The position numbers and the translations under genes were made by a program. Positions 21,839 through 32,999 of a stretch of DNA of 64,000 nucleotides are shown here, in pieces; within the stretch, counting starts at the first letter, position 1; the number at the start of each line of letters is the position of its first letter. The notes below the pieces were generated by a model. That model searched no databases. It was given only the letters and a program-made list of their open reading frames with translations, and was not told where the DNA came from. This stretch comes from Platycnemis pennipes (taxonomy: Eukaryota > Arthropoda > Insecta > Odonata > Platycnemididae), in the NCBI GenBank assembly GCA_933228895.1, contig OW121847.1:90313656-90377655 (forward strand). The letters are read 5' to 3'.

Positions 21839-24035
21839 TCATTGTTGGGTGAAGTAACATGATACTAAATCACTTTCTTGGTGCCTGTGCTCCTTAAAAT
21901 GAATGAGTATATGGGAAAAGACAAAAGGTGCTAATACAAATTTCATTCACAATTGTAATAAAACATAAATATTAAAGCATACAGCAGGTAAATGTATTCA
22001 TTTACATACCACTTGACTACTTATGTTTACTATATTCACTGAGTTGATAGTCGTCCCATTATAACTTCCATACTCGTCCTTTTCTCCAATGGTCCTACTT
22101 TGCATTTTCTTTCTTTTCTTTTTAAGGACATTGATGCTTAATTCCAGCATTTGTCCAAGATCTGCAAGAGACACAAAATTTGAATTAAAAAGAACTTATG
22201 CCATGACATATAATCATTTTTCTACCTAAAACCTCTAAACATGCTTGTTGTGTCATCAACTACAATACTCTCATTTTGTATGGTACTACATTAGTCTCAA
22301 ATATACAGCTGCAACACATGTTATAGATATCATAACCTGACTCTCACCGTCATTGAGAGTTTCATTCTTTGAGAGAGATTCACTGAGAGCTAATTAATAA
22401 TGGTGCAATTTTTTTACATTGACTGGAACATTAATTTTATTATTTCAGTGCCATAAATTTGAACAATATTAGGCATAGAAGCAGATCTATTGGCCCACCA
22501 AACTAAGAGAGTTAAAGAATGAAAAACCAATAATTGCTGTAGGTGGTCTTGAAGAGCATTCCGATAGAAATATTTGCTAGCACTGAATTTAAAAAGTTTT
22601 TCAGCAAGAGGACTGCAAAAAATATTTTTTTATTAAAAACAGAGAATTTAATCTCCTAAAACTCGATTTAACATCATGAGTTTTAATTTGTTTAAAGCAT
22701 TTAACTCTTTGAAAATTAAACTGATTTCTTATTTCTCCCCTCCCTTCATTGTCAAAAACTTATGAATTCTCACAATAATGTTAAACTTCTTTCACCTCCA
22801 GAAATCATAGGCTTTTTACATTTTTTCTGCAGAGTAGTCCAATAACACAGAATTTAGGGAAATGTCAGCAGAATTTTAAGAATGATATATCATGTGTTTT
22901 GCCTGTTTGACTGGATAGGAACTCCTGGTAATAATTCTCACTCTATCATCATTTATTTCAGAGGCCTTCAAATGACATTCCTGAGTTCAGGGTGATAAGC
23001 TGTGATTCTCATGATCTGATGAATCCATTAGTAAACCATGCAGAGACCCAAGTGATGGAATGATATCTGAGGAAGTGATCACAACCTTAAATCTATTTTT
23101 CTACTTTCTCCTGAAGAGCACCTGAGCAGATTATCTGTGGCATAGATTGTATTGCATACGAGTAGTGCATCTATATGATTTAATACATGAAGCATCACAA
23201 TTCCAGTTTCTTCAGACTGCAGTTTACATTGTGGCACCACTTTTGGTGGACTACGGTAAGGAAAGTTTTCCAGCTGAATCCCTGTGCAAGAGAACAACAG
23301 GTAATCAGCTAAATGTTGCTGTAGAGAAGCTTTGGGCAGGCATTCTCTTGAATCAGACAACATTGGCAGTGTGCCGTCTCCAATCACCTGTACTATTTCA
23401 GATTGATAAATGAAAATATATATATTTATGATTTTTTAAAATATTTCCAGTGATTATTAAATTTCAATCCCAGTAGGTACTTCAAAGCATTTGTGCACAG
23501 GACATTCACAGAAATCACCACAAGACATATTAGACTTTTTCATTAGCAATAATTTAATAGTACGAATGCAAACCACAAGATGCTAGCAAGATGTTCTCTG
23601 AACCAACAGAGAAAGGCTCTGCAAGATCGGTGAAAGAAAAAAACCATCTGCTATAGGAGGAGGCATCCAAGGGAAACAATACCAAGATTTTAGCGTAAGA
23701 GAGTAATTATGGCTAAACATCCCGGAGTTATCCGGAAATCATTCCCAAAATCTTCATTAATGAATACTGAGGAATTTATGACGCAGAGAATCTACAGGAC
23801 ACACCACATTACCAAAATCAATCCCCATTAATCCATGATTACCATCCGTTTAAGTTAAACCACTGATTAACCACTGAATGGTTACATTACACGAACAAGG
23901 GGTAGCTTCTAAGGAAAACCCAATCAACACAAATGATATTTTTACCGACTGATAGCGACTGTAATTTAACGTAAAATACACGGTAAGATGGATAGGGAGA
24001 TAGAGTTCTTACATGTCATTAGGTAACTTACCCAT
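21839..24035 (-). CDS. Candidate small host gene, three coding exons, unknown function
   Basis: Model on the minus strand: exon 1 coding 24032-24035 (ATG plus one base, then GTAAGT donor), exon 2 22010-22161, exon 3 21839-21892 ending TGA. Exon 2 follows a CTCTTGCAG acceptor and ends at a GTATGT donor; exon 3 follows a pyrimidine-rich tract and AAG. Phases agree at both junctions and exon 2 is open over 50 codons, giving a 69-residue product that starts MDLGQMLELSINVLKKK and carries a lysine/arginine-rich run (KKKRKK) near residues 15-20. I recognise no domain and no signal peptide. TATCGAT motifs lie just upstream (see 24200-24285). Intron 1 is about 1.87 kb; intron 2 is 117 bp. The start codon and last exon are predictions. 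Exon 2 is the firmest part, and further exons are possible. Confidence 0.4.
22165..23885. other. Intron 1 of the small gene model, no other feature seen
   Basis: Mostly AT-rich and unrecognised. The overlapping frames at 23079-23387 (minus) and 23147-23413 (plus) are open on both strands and slightly GC-richer, but neither shows a motif that I know. Confidence 0.3.
23891..23973 (+). repeat. Dispersed repeat, copy 2
   Basis: Partner of 21671-21752, sharing GGGGTAGCTT and AAGGAAAACCCAATCAACAC. No termini or TSD resolved. Confidence 0.7.
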
Positions 24036-24199
24036 GTAAGAAGGCAGGTAATTACAATTAGTCACTCCGAAGTAAAATCCAGCGCTGTTGGTTACATTTC
24101 ATGATCGGACTCGAGGACTTCCTGTCACAAGAACACTATAATTAGGTATACCAACTCTTTACCTGTTATATTTGGCTCAAAATAAACAAGATACAATAT

Positions 24200-24285
24200 C
24201 GATATATATCGACCCGAACACGATGTCGAAGGTGATGTGCTGCTGCATGGTTTATCGATATCCCGATCAATTTCCCTAGCTATCG
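24200..24285. promoter_or_regulatory. Promoter-like region with TATCGATA motifs
   Basis: Contains ATATCGATATATATCGA at about 24197-24213, TTTATCGATATC at about 24250-24261 and a related CTATCGAATA at about 24281-24290. TATCGATA is the DNA-replication-related element bound by DREF in Drosophila, common at housekeeping promoters. The cluster lies about 170-250 bp upstream of the predicted ATG of the minus-strand gene model. A plus-strand segment with a GTAAGTGA donor-like site at about 24379 could also be a divergent first exon. Confidence 0.4.
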
Positions 24286-24399
24286 AATACGTTTTGTGCT
24301 GTCTAAAGACCCTGAAGACCTTTGGACTTCTTCTTGGGAAGAAATGTGAAATTTTGTTTGCTGTTCCAGTTAAATTGGTAAGTGAAGCGACTTGGTTAT

Positions 24400-25160
24400 A
24401 TAGTGCACCAATCACGCAAAGTTCACATATATTCAAACAACATCTAGTTAAACCCCAACAGTAATGCGTAGGCTGGTCAACTGCCAAGGCCATCAGTCAA
24501 AGCGAAGGGGGCCAATACAGTCTCTGAACTTGTAATCATCGCAGGGTAAATACTCTGTGGTATCCCTTATGACATAGTTTTCTGTTTGGTTGCATGTTGA
24601 TCTAGTGCGACGAATAGCTTGTGGTGAGCGTGGAAGGGTACCTTTACGAAGTATGGATCGAAATGCTGTTAGTGTATACCCAACTGTCAATCTGCTTGTT
24701 TTCTCGCGATTATGCGCCTTATGCCCATCAAATAATCCATCGACCCTTTTAGTTTCGTTTAAGTATATTTTCGTAATATCTTCTAACTGAAGTGCGTTTA
24801 ATACGACTGGTTTAATTAATTTATTGTTCGCTCTCCATCATACTCTTTTCAGTCCACAGTAATATTATTATTTAATCCTTATCAATACCTGCACTGGTAC
24901 ATTTTCCTTGTCCTATGCAGAGAATCAATGAGGGTGGGTAAGGCACAGTCCCAGACTTAGGCCATAATGGTCTAAGGCCCCAGACGTCAGGTTTGGGTGG
25001 GACGGTCACCTGTCTTGTCCTTTTTACCCCCAATCCTCCAATAAAAGGCCGTCTATCTAAAACCCCTTGCAAAGCATTACTTACTGCCAGTATTAATTCG
25101 TCCCGTGATGTTGGTTGGACCTTCTTTGACCATTACATTTATTTGATAGGTATAAATCTT
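24400..25160. other. Unrecognised stretch
   Basis: No gene recognised. The minus-strand frame 24493-24690 and the GC-richer patch at 24940-25080 have no known motif. Confidence 0.3.
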
Positions 25161-25166
25161 CTGGAG

Positions 25167-25850
25167 TCAGGTTGGTGTAGTGGTTAGAGCACTGGCCTCG
25201 CACCCGGAGGGCCCGAGTTCGTATTCTGACAGTGGTAGTCATGTTTTGTTGCTCCTTTGCTTGAGTGCGTTGTGGAGAGCATTCGAGTTCAGTCCTCCGT
25301 TCGTCGGATGGGACGTGGGACGTTAAGCCGTGGACCCCTTGGCGCCTTTCGGAGCAGGCTAATGCCGACGCCGAATTTCTCTCCACCATTCCTCCAGCTC
25401 ACCATTCAATTCTTATCTTAGGGATCGGGTTGGTGTGGTGGCTAAAGTACTGGCCTGCCATCCCCAGGGTCCGGTTTCGATACCGTAGGTGGTGTTGTTT
25501 TCAGTGGCATGCCGATCCTACTTGAATGCCTAGTGTTGGAAATTTCAGGTTGAGTACTACGTCCGTCGGATGGGACGTGGTCCCCTCGGCGACTTCGGGT
25601 TTCTCTCCACCTTTCCCTGGAAAATTCCCGCCATTACCCGGCGAAAATAACCTCAACTGCCCGGATGCCTCCCCTGAATGACTAACTGTCCAGCAATCTC
25701 ATTCTTCAACCTTTCATCCCGGTCTGAAGCGGTTATTGGTGCGGGTAGAGACTTGAAAACGTTACTCATTATTTTCACCTCAATTCCAAGTTTTTTGATT
25801 GTGTTATCTCTTCAACCTATGGCTTAAGGCGTATAAGGCATAGGATCAGT
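25167..25850 (+). repeat. tRNA-derived SINE, tandem dimer
   Basis: Two SINE units follow one another. Unit 1 has an A box in GGTTGGTGTAGTGGTTAGAG (about 25172-25191) and a B-box-like GAGTTCGTATTC near 25216. Unit 2 has GGTTGGTGTGGTGGCTAAAG near 25428 and GGTTTCGATACC near 25473. Both carry the central block CGTCGGATGGGACGT (near 25303 and 25562). Unit 2 and its 3' part match the copy at 12183-12672. Spacing between Pol III boxes is normal. The dimer may have arisen by insertion of one SINE into or next to another. Confidence 0.8.
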
Positions 25851-26835
25851 GGCGAAGCGTCAATAGAAGCACTGGAAGCACTGCTTCCCTTGATATTTAA
25901 CGTGAACTAAACGAGTTGTTTCCTCTCAATTGGTCCCATAAATGAAAAATTTTATTGAGAAATAAGTTCATGATTGTATTTGCTCCCTTTGTTTCGTGGC
26001 CCTCACTCAAGAAGAGAGAGTCGAAACCTGGAGATAGGACATGGGTTCGCTATGTTGGATAACTTCCTTTCATCGTTTGCGCCGCGGGGCTTGCTAGCCA
26101 TTTGTAAAGGCCCGCTGTTTGCTAGTCTAGGCTCGTAGCATAAATGCGAGCGTAAATTTTGGAAGCGCCAGATCTTGGTGAATCCCTTGTTTGAGACAAT
26201 ATGTCATGTACGAGTGTGTTTATTTACGGTGGACTTACATACATATGTTATTTTCAGTGAATTTCGATCGTGATTCGTTCCGCAGGGGTTTCGGCTGCCT
26301 GGAGTGCATAGTTTTGGGAGTGTGACCGTTTAAAGTCGCTGAAGCTGATTTGCTTTTATGCAGATCTACTTTTCCACTGAACTATACCATGCCTAGGGGA
26401 AGCAATGTGCCAGTGTCCGTCCTTCAGCGCCTAGAGAAGAATGCGTGCCGCGGGGTTCCACACACAAGCGGAAGGTGAACGGGGATGATTAAATTATTGG
26501 CAAACTTGTTAGATATAATTTTAATTCACTCTCTCATCAAGCAAAACGAAGTATTACTTAGAACGACAATAATACGTTTGGATACAACGACACAAATGAA
26601 TAAAAATCATCATATTTATAAAAACTTTGATTCTGCGCCTTGGCTGTGTAGGCGTAAGATGTTGAAAAAAATATCCTGTTGCCTTTGTCTTTCGTTTTCA
26701 AAAGAGAAAAATGTCTGGAGTAAACTGCATTGGAGGATTTGATCAATTTTCATTAGGCACTAAGAAGACAAAGTATCACTAATCCACGTGATTTACCTGA
26801 AACAGCGAAAGAAATTTGTAAAAATACACATTGAA
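25850..26835. other. Possible hAT left terminus, otherwise unrecognised
   Basis: Immediately after the SINE, CAGTGGCGAAGCGTC at 25852 resembles a hAT-type terminus, but no matching inverted end or 8-bp duplication was found. The rest, including the CpG-rich patch near 26070-26470, is unrecognised. Confidence 0.25.
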
Positions 26836-26840
26836 TGTAG

Positions 26841-27068
26841 CAAATCACGAGTAGATGAAACAACTTCGGCCGTCACATTGTGGAATTTTTCCATGATTGA
26901 AAATAAGAATGAACTTTGTAATTTTCCACGCGTTTTTAATAACCAACCGGTTTCAACACTCACGTGTCATCATCAGGGACTGATGATGACACGTGAGTGT
27001 TGAAACCGGTTGGTTATTAAAAACGTGTGAAAATTACAAAGTTCATTCAGATTTTCAAATCACGAGTA
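26841..27068. mobile_element. Miniature foldback element, copy 2, 13-bp TSD
   Basis: The element spans 26854-27055 (202 bp) between perfect 13-bp direct repeats CAAATCACGAGTA (26841-26853 and 27056-27068). Long inverted arms (about 26897-26975 and 26981-27055) pair almost perfectly around a 4-6-base loop. A one-sided extension of about 43 bp (26854-26896) lies on the left. The right arm contains CTGATGA, the stem GACAC/GTGTT and GAAACCGG, the best-preserved hammerhead-like core among the four foldbacks, with a possible 3-bp stem III and GUU triplet. Arms, extension and long TSD match the architecture of the Penelope-like element at 50.2 kb. Confidence 0.85.
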
Positions 27069-27319
27069 CGTGAAAAACTCGAAGATTTGTTAGTCACTCG
27101 ATCAGAGTTGCGTATTTTTTGGGAAAGCAAGATCTTACTTTTCGAGGCCATAATGAGGCAAATAGTTCGCAAATAGGGTAAATTAAATTGAGTTTCTTCA
27201 AGAACTTGGAGATTTTTATAGTCAATTGAAAAATCACCTGAAAAATACCTGCAACTGTTTTTTTAGGAATGTCGAGTGTTATTGAAAATGTTGAAACAAT
27301 GTTTTCATTTCGGACACGA

Positions 27320-27760
27320 CAATGGAAAGGCCATTGGCAAAGGCAACGCTCAGAAAAGAACCGAAAAAAACTGTAAATTTAAACGTGAATTATACATTGC
27401 CCAGAAACCTTGATGACAAAGTGTAAATCGGCGAAAAGAAAAAGAAATTTTTAACATGTTCCCATTAAATACAGGAAGAATGAAAGAAATTGATTAATAT
27501 TTAGTTATTTTTCTGAGCGAAATAAAAAACACTTGCGCTAGCATAAATTGAAAAAGTCAATTTAAACCAATATAAATACATAATTGGCGCCAGGAATCGA
27601 ACCTGGGCCCTCAGTCTTTTTTAATATAGCCTATAGCACCTTCTAGTGTATAGGCTAGAATCCTACAAAATTTCAACTCAATCGGTCCACTAGTTTTTAA
27701 GGAGATGGGAGAACATAAAGCTGGCAGACAGACACCACTTCATTTTTATATATTAGTATG
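27320..27760 (-). repeat. Dispersed repeat with tRNA-like segment, copy 1
   Basis: Matches 42115-42540 in patches along its length (GGCAACGCTC-GAAAAGAA near 27342 and a tRNA-like B box). On the minus strand the B box is a perfect GGTTCGATTCC (near 27595-27605). The far end holds CAGACAGACACC and TTTTATATATTAGTA, a tail type common in arthropod repeats. Confidence 0.55.
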
Positions 27761-27764
27761 ATGA

Positions 27765-28930
27765 TGAACTTAACGGATTGATGGCAAAACGATTGCATAA
27801 TGAGAGAAGGTTTGGGCCAATTTAGTTTCATTAAGTGAAAGGAAACGGTATAAACTTTGTATGGATGGAGCTAGGTTCCTTTACTTTACCCCTAACAACG
27901 CCACATTAGGCGACGATCACACAGAGTCGCGGAAAAGGAATCACATGGTGAAGTGGATAGGTACTCTATCGCCCTCTGCTCACTCTCGTAGCAGTAAGAT
28001 GGAATCAGTATTTATTGTTTTGCTTAGACTTTTGCTCTGCAATTCGATTCGTACGTTTCAGTTGACAATTATGATATCCCACCTGTTTCTCGCGCGGTTA
28101 TTTACGCACAAAAAGGAGCCAAAATATTTTTTTGTTTACATTAACTGAAAAGAATTCTTCCATTTCATTAACAAAATGATGTAACGTACAAGTTTTTCCC
28201 TTGCATATCACGCAGTTTTTCACTGACGCGAAGTTACTGAGCAGAGCAAGTAGTATTGTTCTTCATCCCTTCATCGACTTTTTAGCGAAAAATCAAGCAC
28301 GAAGTTCGGTTTTATTTATGATGGCACAGGTCGTCCGATGATAAGCCCGAGCGAACGGTAAGAATTTGAGATGCAACTGACTGAGAGAAATTAGGGGTTG
28401 TTTCTTTTCCTCATTGGCACATATGTTATTAGAGAATAACGTTGCACTCATTGGTTTATAATCTTTAGATTAGCTGAATTTTTTCCATAAGAATCTCCCG
28501 CTTTTGAACTAAGAAACCTCCCTACAGAGCCCGACCCTTCCAACCACTAAATGGTTGTACAGTTTGCTAAAACTATTAGTTTCTTTCACCAAATAGTGAC
28601 CGCATCCATCTCAACTATTTTCCGCCTGTGTGATTGGCTTGGAGTTTTGCTTCAGGAAATCTTCTGGGCACTGCGATGTGAAATCTTCTGCCCACACGAT
28701 TAGAATTCTTGTCAAAATTAAATTACCCTATCAATGCAGTAGGTGTGTTCTTAAGAAGGCTGGCCTACGGTTTCAATATCGTATCAGTTGATGTCGCAAT
28801 AATTAAAACAAGGGAATTCTGTACCGATTCTTTCAAGATAGGCAATCTGAAAAGTCGAAAAAGTAGGTAAATATACCTCAATAAAAGATCTAGATTCCTG
28901 ATAATATATATTTAAGGGATTTTATATCCA
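27765..28930. other. Unrecognised stretch
   Basis: No gene or repeat recognised. The plus-strand frame 27861-28148 (95 residues) is hydrophobic in its second half but has no known motif or splice context. Confidence 0.3.
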
Positions 28931-28934
28931 TTAA

Positions 28935-29700
28935 ATTTCACCTCATATCAGCAGCATCTACGTAATACCTTGCATGCTACCGTAAATCTTGCTAAACTTC
29001 ATAATTTAGAAAAGGATAAAATCATGCTGATAGTAGGGTTAGTTTCAAGTCCTTATATCTATACACAACTACCAATGCTATCCATTGATGTAAGTACTTG
29101 TATTTATACTATTGGACAATTTTACAGCTATTCATATCCCTACTTGTACGAGAAAAGAAGGACATTTTAAATCTGTCGATTCGGCAATCAATTTCTCTAA
29201 TTTTGTTACTACATGATCCAGTCTACCATAGTAAATTGGAGTTCGCAAAATATTTTTAACGTCACCAGTGAACATATTTTCTTAGAATTTAGTTAAGAGA
29301 TTAAATCTAAATTTCAACTTACGGCTTGATAATGATTCCCATTTTCGTTCATTTAATAGACTGGTTAAGCTGATATAATTATCACACCGTCCCTTTACAA
29401 ATCTTGCAGGTAGGAGGTTTTAATATTGCTCTCTTGACACGCTCCTGTTCTTTATTTAAGACTATTTCGTAAGAATCCCATATACTGCAGCGTATTCCAA
29501 CTGAACTACAAGGGATTGAGAAATATAAGCCATAAAATCACTACTTGCAAATCAATAAGGGGGATAGTTTATACCTTTTTGAAATAACTTATCATAGGAG
29601 CTCTTCTTGAGATACCGCGCTTTGCACCTATTTAATCGCTTTTCGGAGAAAGTTTCGCATTTTTCATTTCTTCGGTAACCTTCCACTACCAAATCTCTCA
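28935..29700 (-). pseudogene. LINE reverse transcriptase C-terminal fragment and 3' end
   Basis: Minus-strand frames, broken by stops, read SLVVQLEYAAVYGI, RFVKGRCDNYISLTSLLNER, WESLSSRKLKFRFNLLTKF and YYGRLDHVVTKLEKL. These match the thumb and C-terminal part of non-LTR reverse transcriptases (pattern LEYAAxVWDP, RRAARFVxGxY..., L.W.SL..RR...R...L). The 3' end, at 28950-28985, is the reverse complement of CATCTACGTAATACC..., and similar tails occur at about 57340-57550 and 59861-59920. 5'-truncated and dead. Confidence 0.7.
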
Positions 29701-29849
29701 TATAGAAGAGTAGCCGTATGTGTAAGCTCGCTCATACATTTGTCATTGAATATTACATATCCAACGTTACGAAATCGAATCCCTCAGTGGGCCATAACGT
29801 TCTTCAATTCCTGAATTCTTGAAGAAGAGAAGAAGAGAGTGATCCTTTT

Positions 29850-29945
29850 TTTGTCGGCATTGGCCTGGTCCTAATGAAAGGCGCTATGTAGTCCACATAG
29901 TTTTAACGTCCCATCCGACAAGCTGAGGGCCCTTCATACTTTAGT
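29850..29945 (-). repeat. SINE core fragment
   Basis: On the minus strand, TTGTCGGATGGGACGTTAAAAC (about 29902-29923, given here only in part as CGGATGGGACGTTAA) matches the central block of the SINEs at 12.4 and 25.3-25.6 kb. The rest is diverged. Confidence 0.5.
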
Positions 29946-29949
29946 ATAA

Positions 29950-30800
29950 ACAGATAGTCCGATACAAAAACGTCTGTCAGTGCTGCCACAGCACTGAAAT
30001 TTGTACTCGATCGCACAACGTTTAGGGGTCGCGCAGGAGCTTCAAGCCATGAAAAATAACGATTTCTCATGACTTGAAGGATAACGTATTATCTAATGTT
30101 ATGCTTCTAGGCCTTACATGACATATTTATCTAATTTTCAGGGGATTTCGGTTATGTGGGTGGGTGTTTCACACGGGAGCTGAGTCCACGGGGTACCCGA
30201 AGTGTCAGGCACCAACAACGTCTTTGGCCGATGGTGTTTGCGGCAGGCGGAGGGGTTATAAGGAGGTTTTGGTCTTTGCGGCAGGTAGACATGCTGTGGC
30301 AGGGGAACAGCAATGAAAATCCTCACGTGGAAATATAAAGTATTGTTATTTTCTTTAACGATATTCACACAGACCAAATGTCACTTGGGCCTCTCAACAA
30401 CATTTTCGTCACATTTATTTCTATGCTCGGTTGCAACTGCTAACAAATATTGTCTTTGCTGCTTATTGTTGGCTAAGTTTTCACGCTTAAATATCTATAT
30501 AACCTGTCTTTCAGCCGCGCCCTTTTCTACTCTGATGTTCATTTGCTATCCTTCCTGATAATTTCCATTCTTCATCCACTACGCGCTACGCCAAAGAGCC
30601 TATCCGCTTGGCATGACATCGTGTTCGCACCATTAGGGGTTCGTTAAGGATATCAACTTTCAGAAAAACAGCAGGGCATAGTTATTCAGGGGAGGCAGCC
30701 TAGAGCTAAGACCATTTGCACAACATTTAACAATTGGCGGGTAATTTGGTGGCTGTGGGGATTTTTCAACGAACGGACAAAGTGCGGAGCAAAAGCCGGC
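29950..30800. other. Unrecognised stretch
   Basis: Nothing recognised. Short open frames at 30138-30377 and 30313-30558 lack motifs. Confidence 0.3.
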
Positions 30801-30801
30801 G

Positions 30802-31037
30802 CCGAAATTATTAATAATGTAAGTAAATTCACTTTGTAAAATTCCACAGATTTATTAAAACCGACCTAGGTTTCGACTTATACACAGTCGTTATCAATGA
30901 CACCTTCATAATGACTGTGTAATTCGAAACCTAGGTCGGTTTTAATTGGAATTTTACAAAGTGAATTTACTTACATTATCAATTATGTGGTTCCACAAAG
31001 TGAAGCCTAGCAATTTGTTATATATCCGAAATTATTA
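30802..31037. mobile_element. Miniature foldback element, copy 3, 12-bp TSD
   Basis: The element spans 30814-31025 (212 bp) between perfect 12-bp repeats CCGAAATTATTA (30802-30813 and 31026-31037). The inverted arms are about 30815-30894 and 30905-30978. The extension (about 47 bp, 30979-31025) is on the right side here. It includes GTGGTTCCACAAAGTGAAGCC, comparable to the reverse complements of the left extensions in copies 2 and 4. The right arm has TTCGAAACCTAGG after a decayed core. One arm has lost an 8-bp piece (AAATCTGT) that the other keeps. Confidence 0.85.
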
Positions 31038-31129
31038 TTTTCTACACGAAAGACTCTAGAGGTTCAACGGCTCAACGTCCTACCCAGCGGACAGAGTGCT
31101 GAATATTATAATGCTCTCCATGAAGCACC

Positions 31130-31230
31130 CGATTTGGTACCAATTAGCACCAAAAATCTAGGCCACTAACCGGATTCGAACCAAAATGGAAAGCCATCGG
31201 CCTAAACCCCAAATCAACCAAATATCTGGT
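31130..31230 (-). repeat. tRNA-like SINE fragment
   Basis: On the minus strand, TTGGTTCGAATCCGGTTAG carries a perfect Pol III B box. No complete A box or family partner was resolved. Confidence 0.35.
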
Positions 31231-31399
31231 TTCATAAGAACCCATCTCGGGGGCCACAAAATAAATCTGGAAACGAAACGCCATTTTCACAATGGGCGAC
31301 AAATATAAAGTACCTATGCTTATCTGAAATTTGTTGAAATGAAGTTTTAAAAACAGGCACTCAAAAGAATTCATGAAGAAATCCGTACGGAAATATAAC

Positions 31400-31890
31400 C
31401 TATGATGCAAATAAGGGCTTCAAGAGTTTTTGGTGGTCGCCAGTCAGTGGTGCTCGCCAAGTGCGTACAGTAGTACATATACATACATGGCCTAATGGCG
31501 TGGGGAAATCCACACACCTGAGTTTGCGGAGCGGTTGCTTTCCCTCCGTTGCTGGTGGGTTCTCAGAAAGAAGTGGCGCCAAAAAATCGCACAGATTCGG
31601 TTATGTCGGTCTTGTGCAATGTGGCCTCATTGGGGATTTGAACAAGGTATCTGTGGTAACGAGCCCTAAAGCTGGCTCGCTACCGACTAACGTGCTTCGA
31701 CCCGCTTCCTTTGTGTCCACCCATCAGCTCGGACTCCAGGCGTGCGCGGCCTGACGCTGTGTACCTACCCACTGGGCAACGCTATGTCGTCAAGACTTTA
31801 GTGAGTAAAAGTGAGAAATTAAATGAGTAGGGGGATAAAAAATTGAAATAATTCTACAATGGGTCATTTATAGACTCCCCACATAGCACT
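31400..31890. other. GC-richer stretch, unrecognised
   Basis: The plus frame 31461-31754 is open for 97 residues without known motif. A minus-strand B-box-like TTGTTCAAATCCC near 31631-31643 suggests another SINE scrap. Confidence 0.3.
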
Positions 31891-31904
31891 CAAGACCGGC
31901 ATAC

Positions 31905-31990
31905 CACTGCAAAATCTCTTCCCCTTACCTCGATGCGAACCCGAGCCCTTTGGATGGAAAACTATTACCAACCCGACCACAATATGCAAA
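31905..31990 (-). repeat. tRNA-derived SINE head
   Basis: Minus strand: GTCGGGTTGGTAATAG (A-box-like) followed by GGGTTCGCATCGAGG (B-box-like). Spacing fits a tRNA-derived promoter. No tRNA fold is evident. Confidence 0.45.
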
Positions 31991-32844
31991 TGCCAATCCG
32001 ATCCTAAAGATAACTCTTCCTCTTTTTAATGGTCGTCGTCCAATGAGACCGAATAAGAAGGAGATTAGTATTCGAGTTCATGTCGACTGAAATGCTCTGG
32101 GACTTGAAACAGGGACTGCTAACAACGGCATGGGTCCCCCTTACACTTTCACAAACTCCTGCAGCTCACCATCAATAAGCGTATGGTTGGATTGACTGTT
32201 ATTCGTTGACCTTCGTTTATTTTTACTGTGCTCCCACTCCCTGGTCCTTCCTCCTTCACGGAATTATGAGTATGCGATAGCTTTGGGAGACGTAGTCTTT
32301 GAGTATCAACTATTTATATGCAGAAAAACTGAAATGAGACATTTTTTGTTACTCTACGGTAGTAAATTGCAGGTTCATACAGAGTCATATACTTTGCGTT
32401 CTTCAAACTCAAGTTTCTTCAACTCCTCAGTGCATAGAGGGAGTAATTATTTTGAAAGTACAAATGAGTGTGTACTATCATTTACAAAAGTATCTATACA
32501 CCCACACGCTCCATGTACCTTTGAATTTTTGTGGGGTCGACTTGGAAAACATTTTTGGGTCGGCATACAGCTTCGGCCATAGCTGGAATAGCTTTACGTC
32601 ACTGGGGGCCGACGAGTAGGTAAGGCGGCTAATGCAACAGGGCTGGCGAAATGAGTCAAATAAACTCAAGGGACAGAAGCCCCAGCCGAAGGAATGCACT
32701 GCCAAATAAACTCTAGTCCACAATCTCCTTGGGCCGATCTTTGGTCGGTAGGACGATCGCAAGTCTTAACTTTTCGGTCTCCGTCTCGAGGATTTTTCTC
32801 ATACAAGAAGGGAACGAAACAAAAAGAATGCCTTTTCGTTCAAG

Positions 32845-32925
32845 AGGCCAGCAGTGTAGTGGTTACCATTCTGCACTCTCATACAAAGATCCAGGTCCGG
32901 AGTTCGAGCTTCCAATGGAGAATTT
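32845..32925 (+). repeat. tRNA-derived SINE head
   Basis: GCCAGCAGTGTAGTGGTTAC (A box) followed by GGAGTTCGAGCTTCC (B box) about 45 bases on. A poly-T run follows. Confidence 0.5.
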
Positions 32926-32999
32926 TTTTTATCTATGTACAAATGTATTAGGGTGACATTTCTATGCTGCTGGACACGTGAATTTATTCCAATCACGAT

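Noticed and set aside
25852..25900. Complete hAT element starting CAGTGGCGAAGCG
   Set aside because: Terminus-like sequence only; no inverted partner or 8-bp duplication found in the window.
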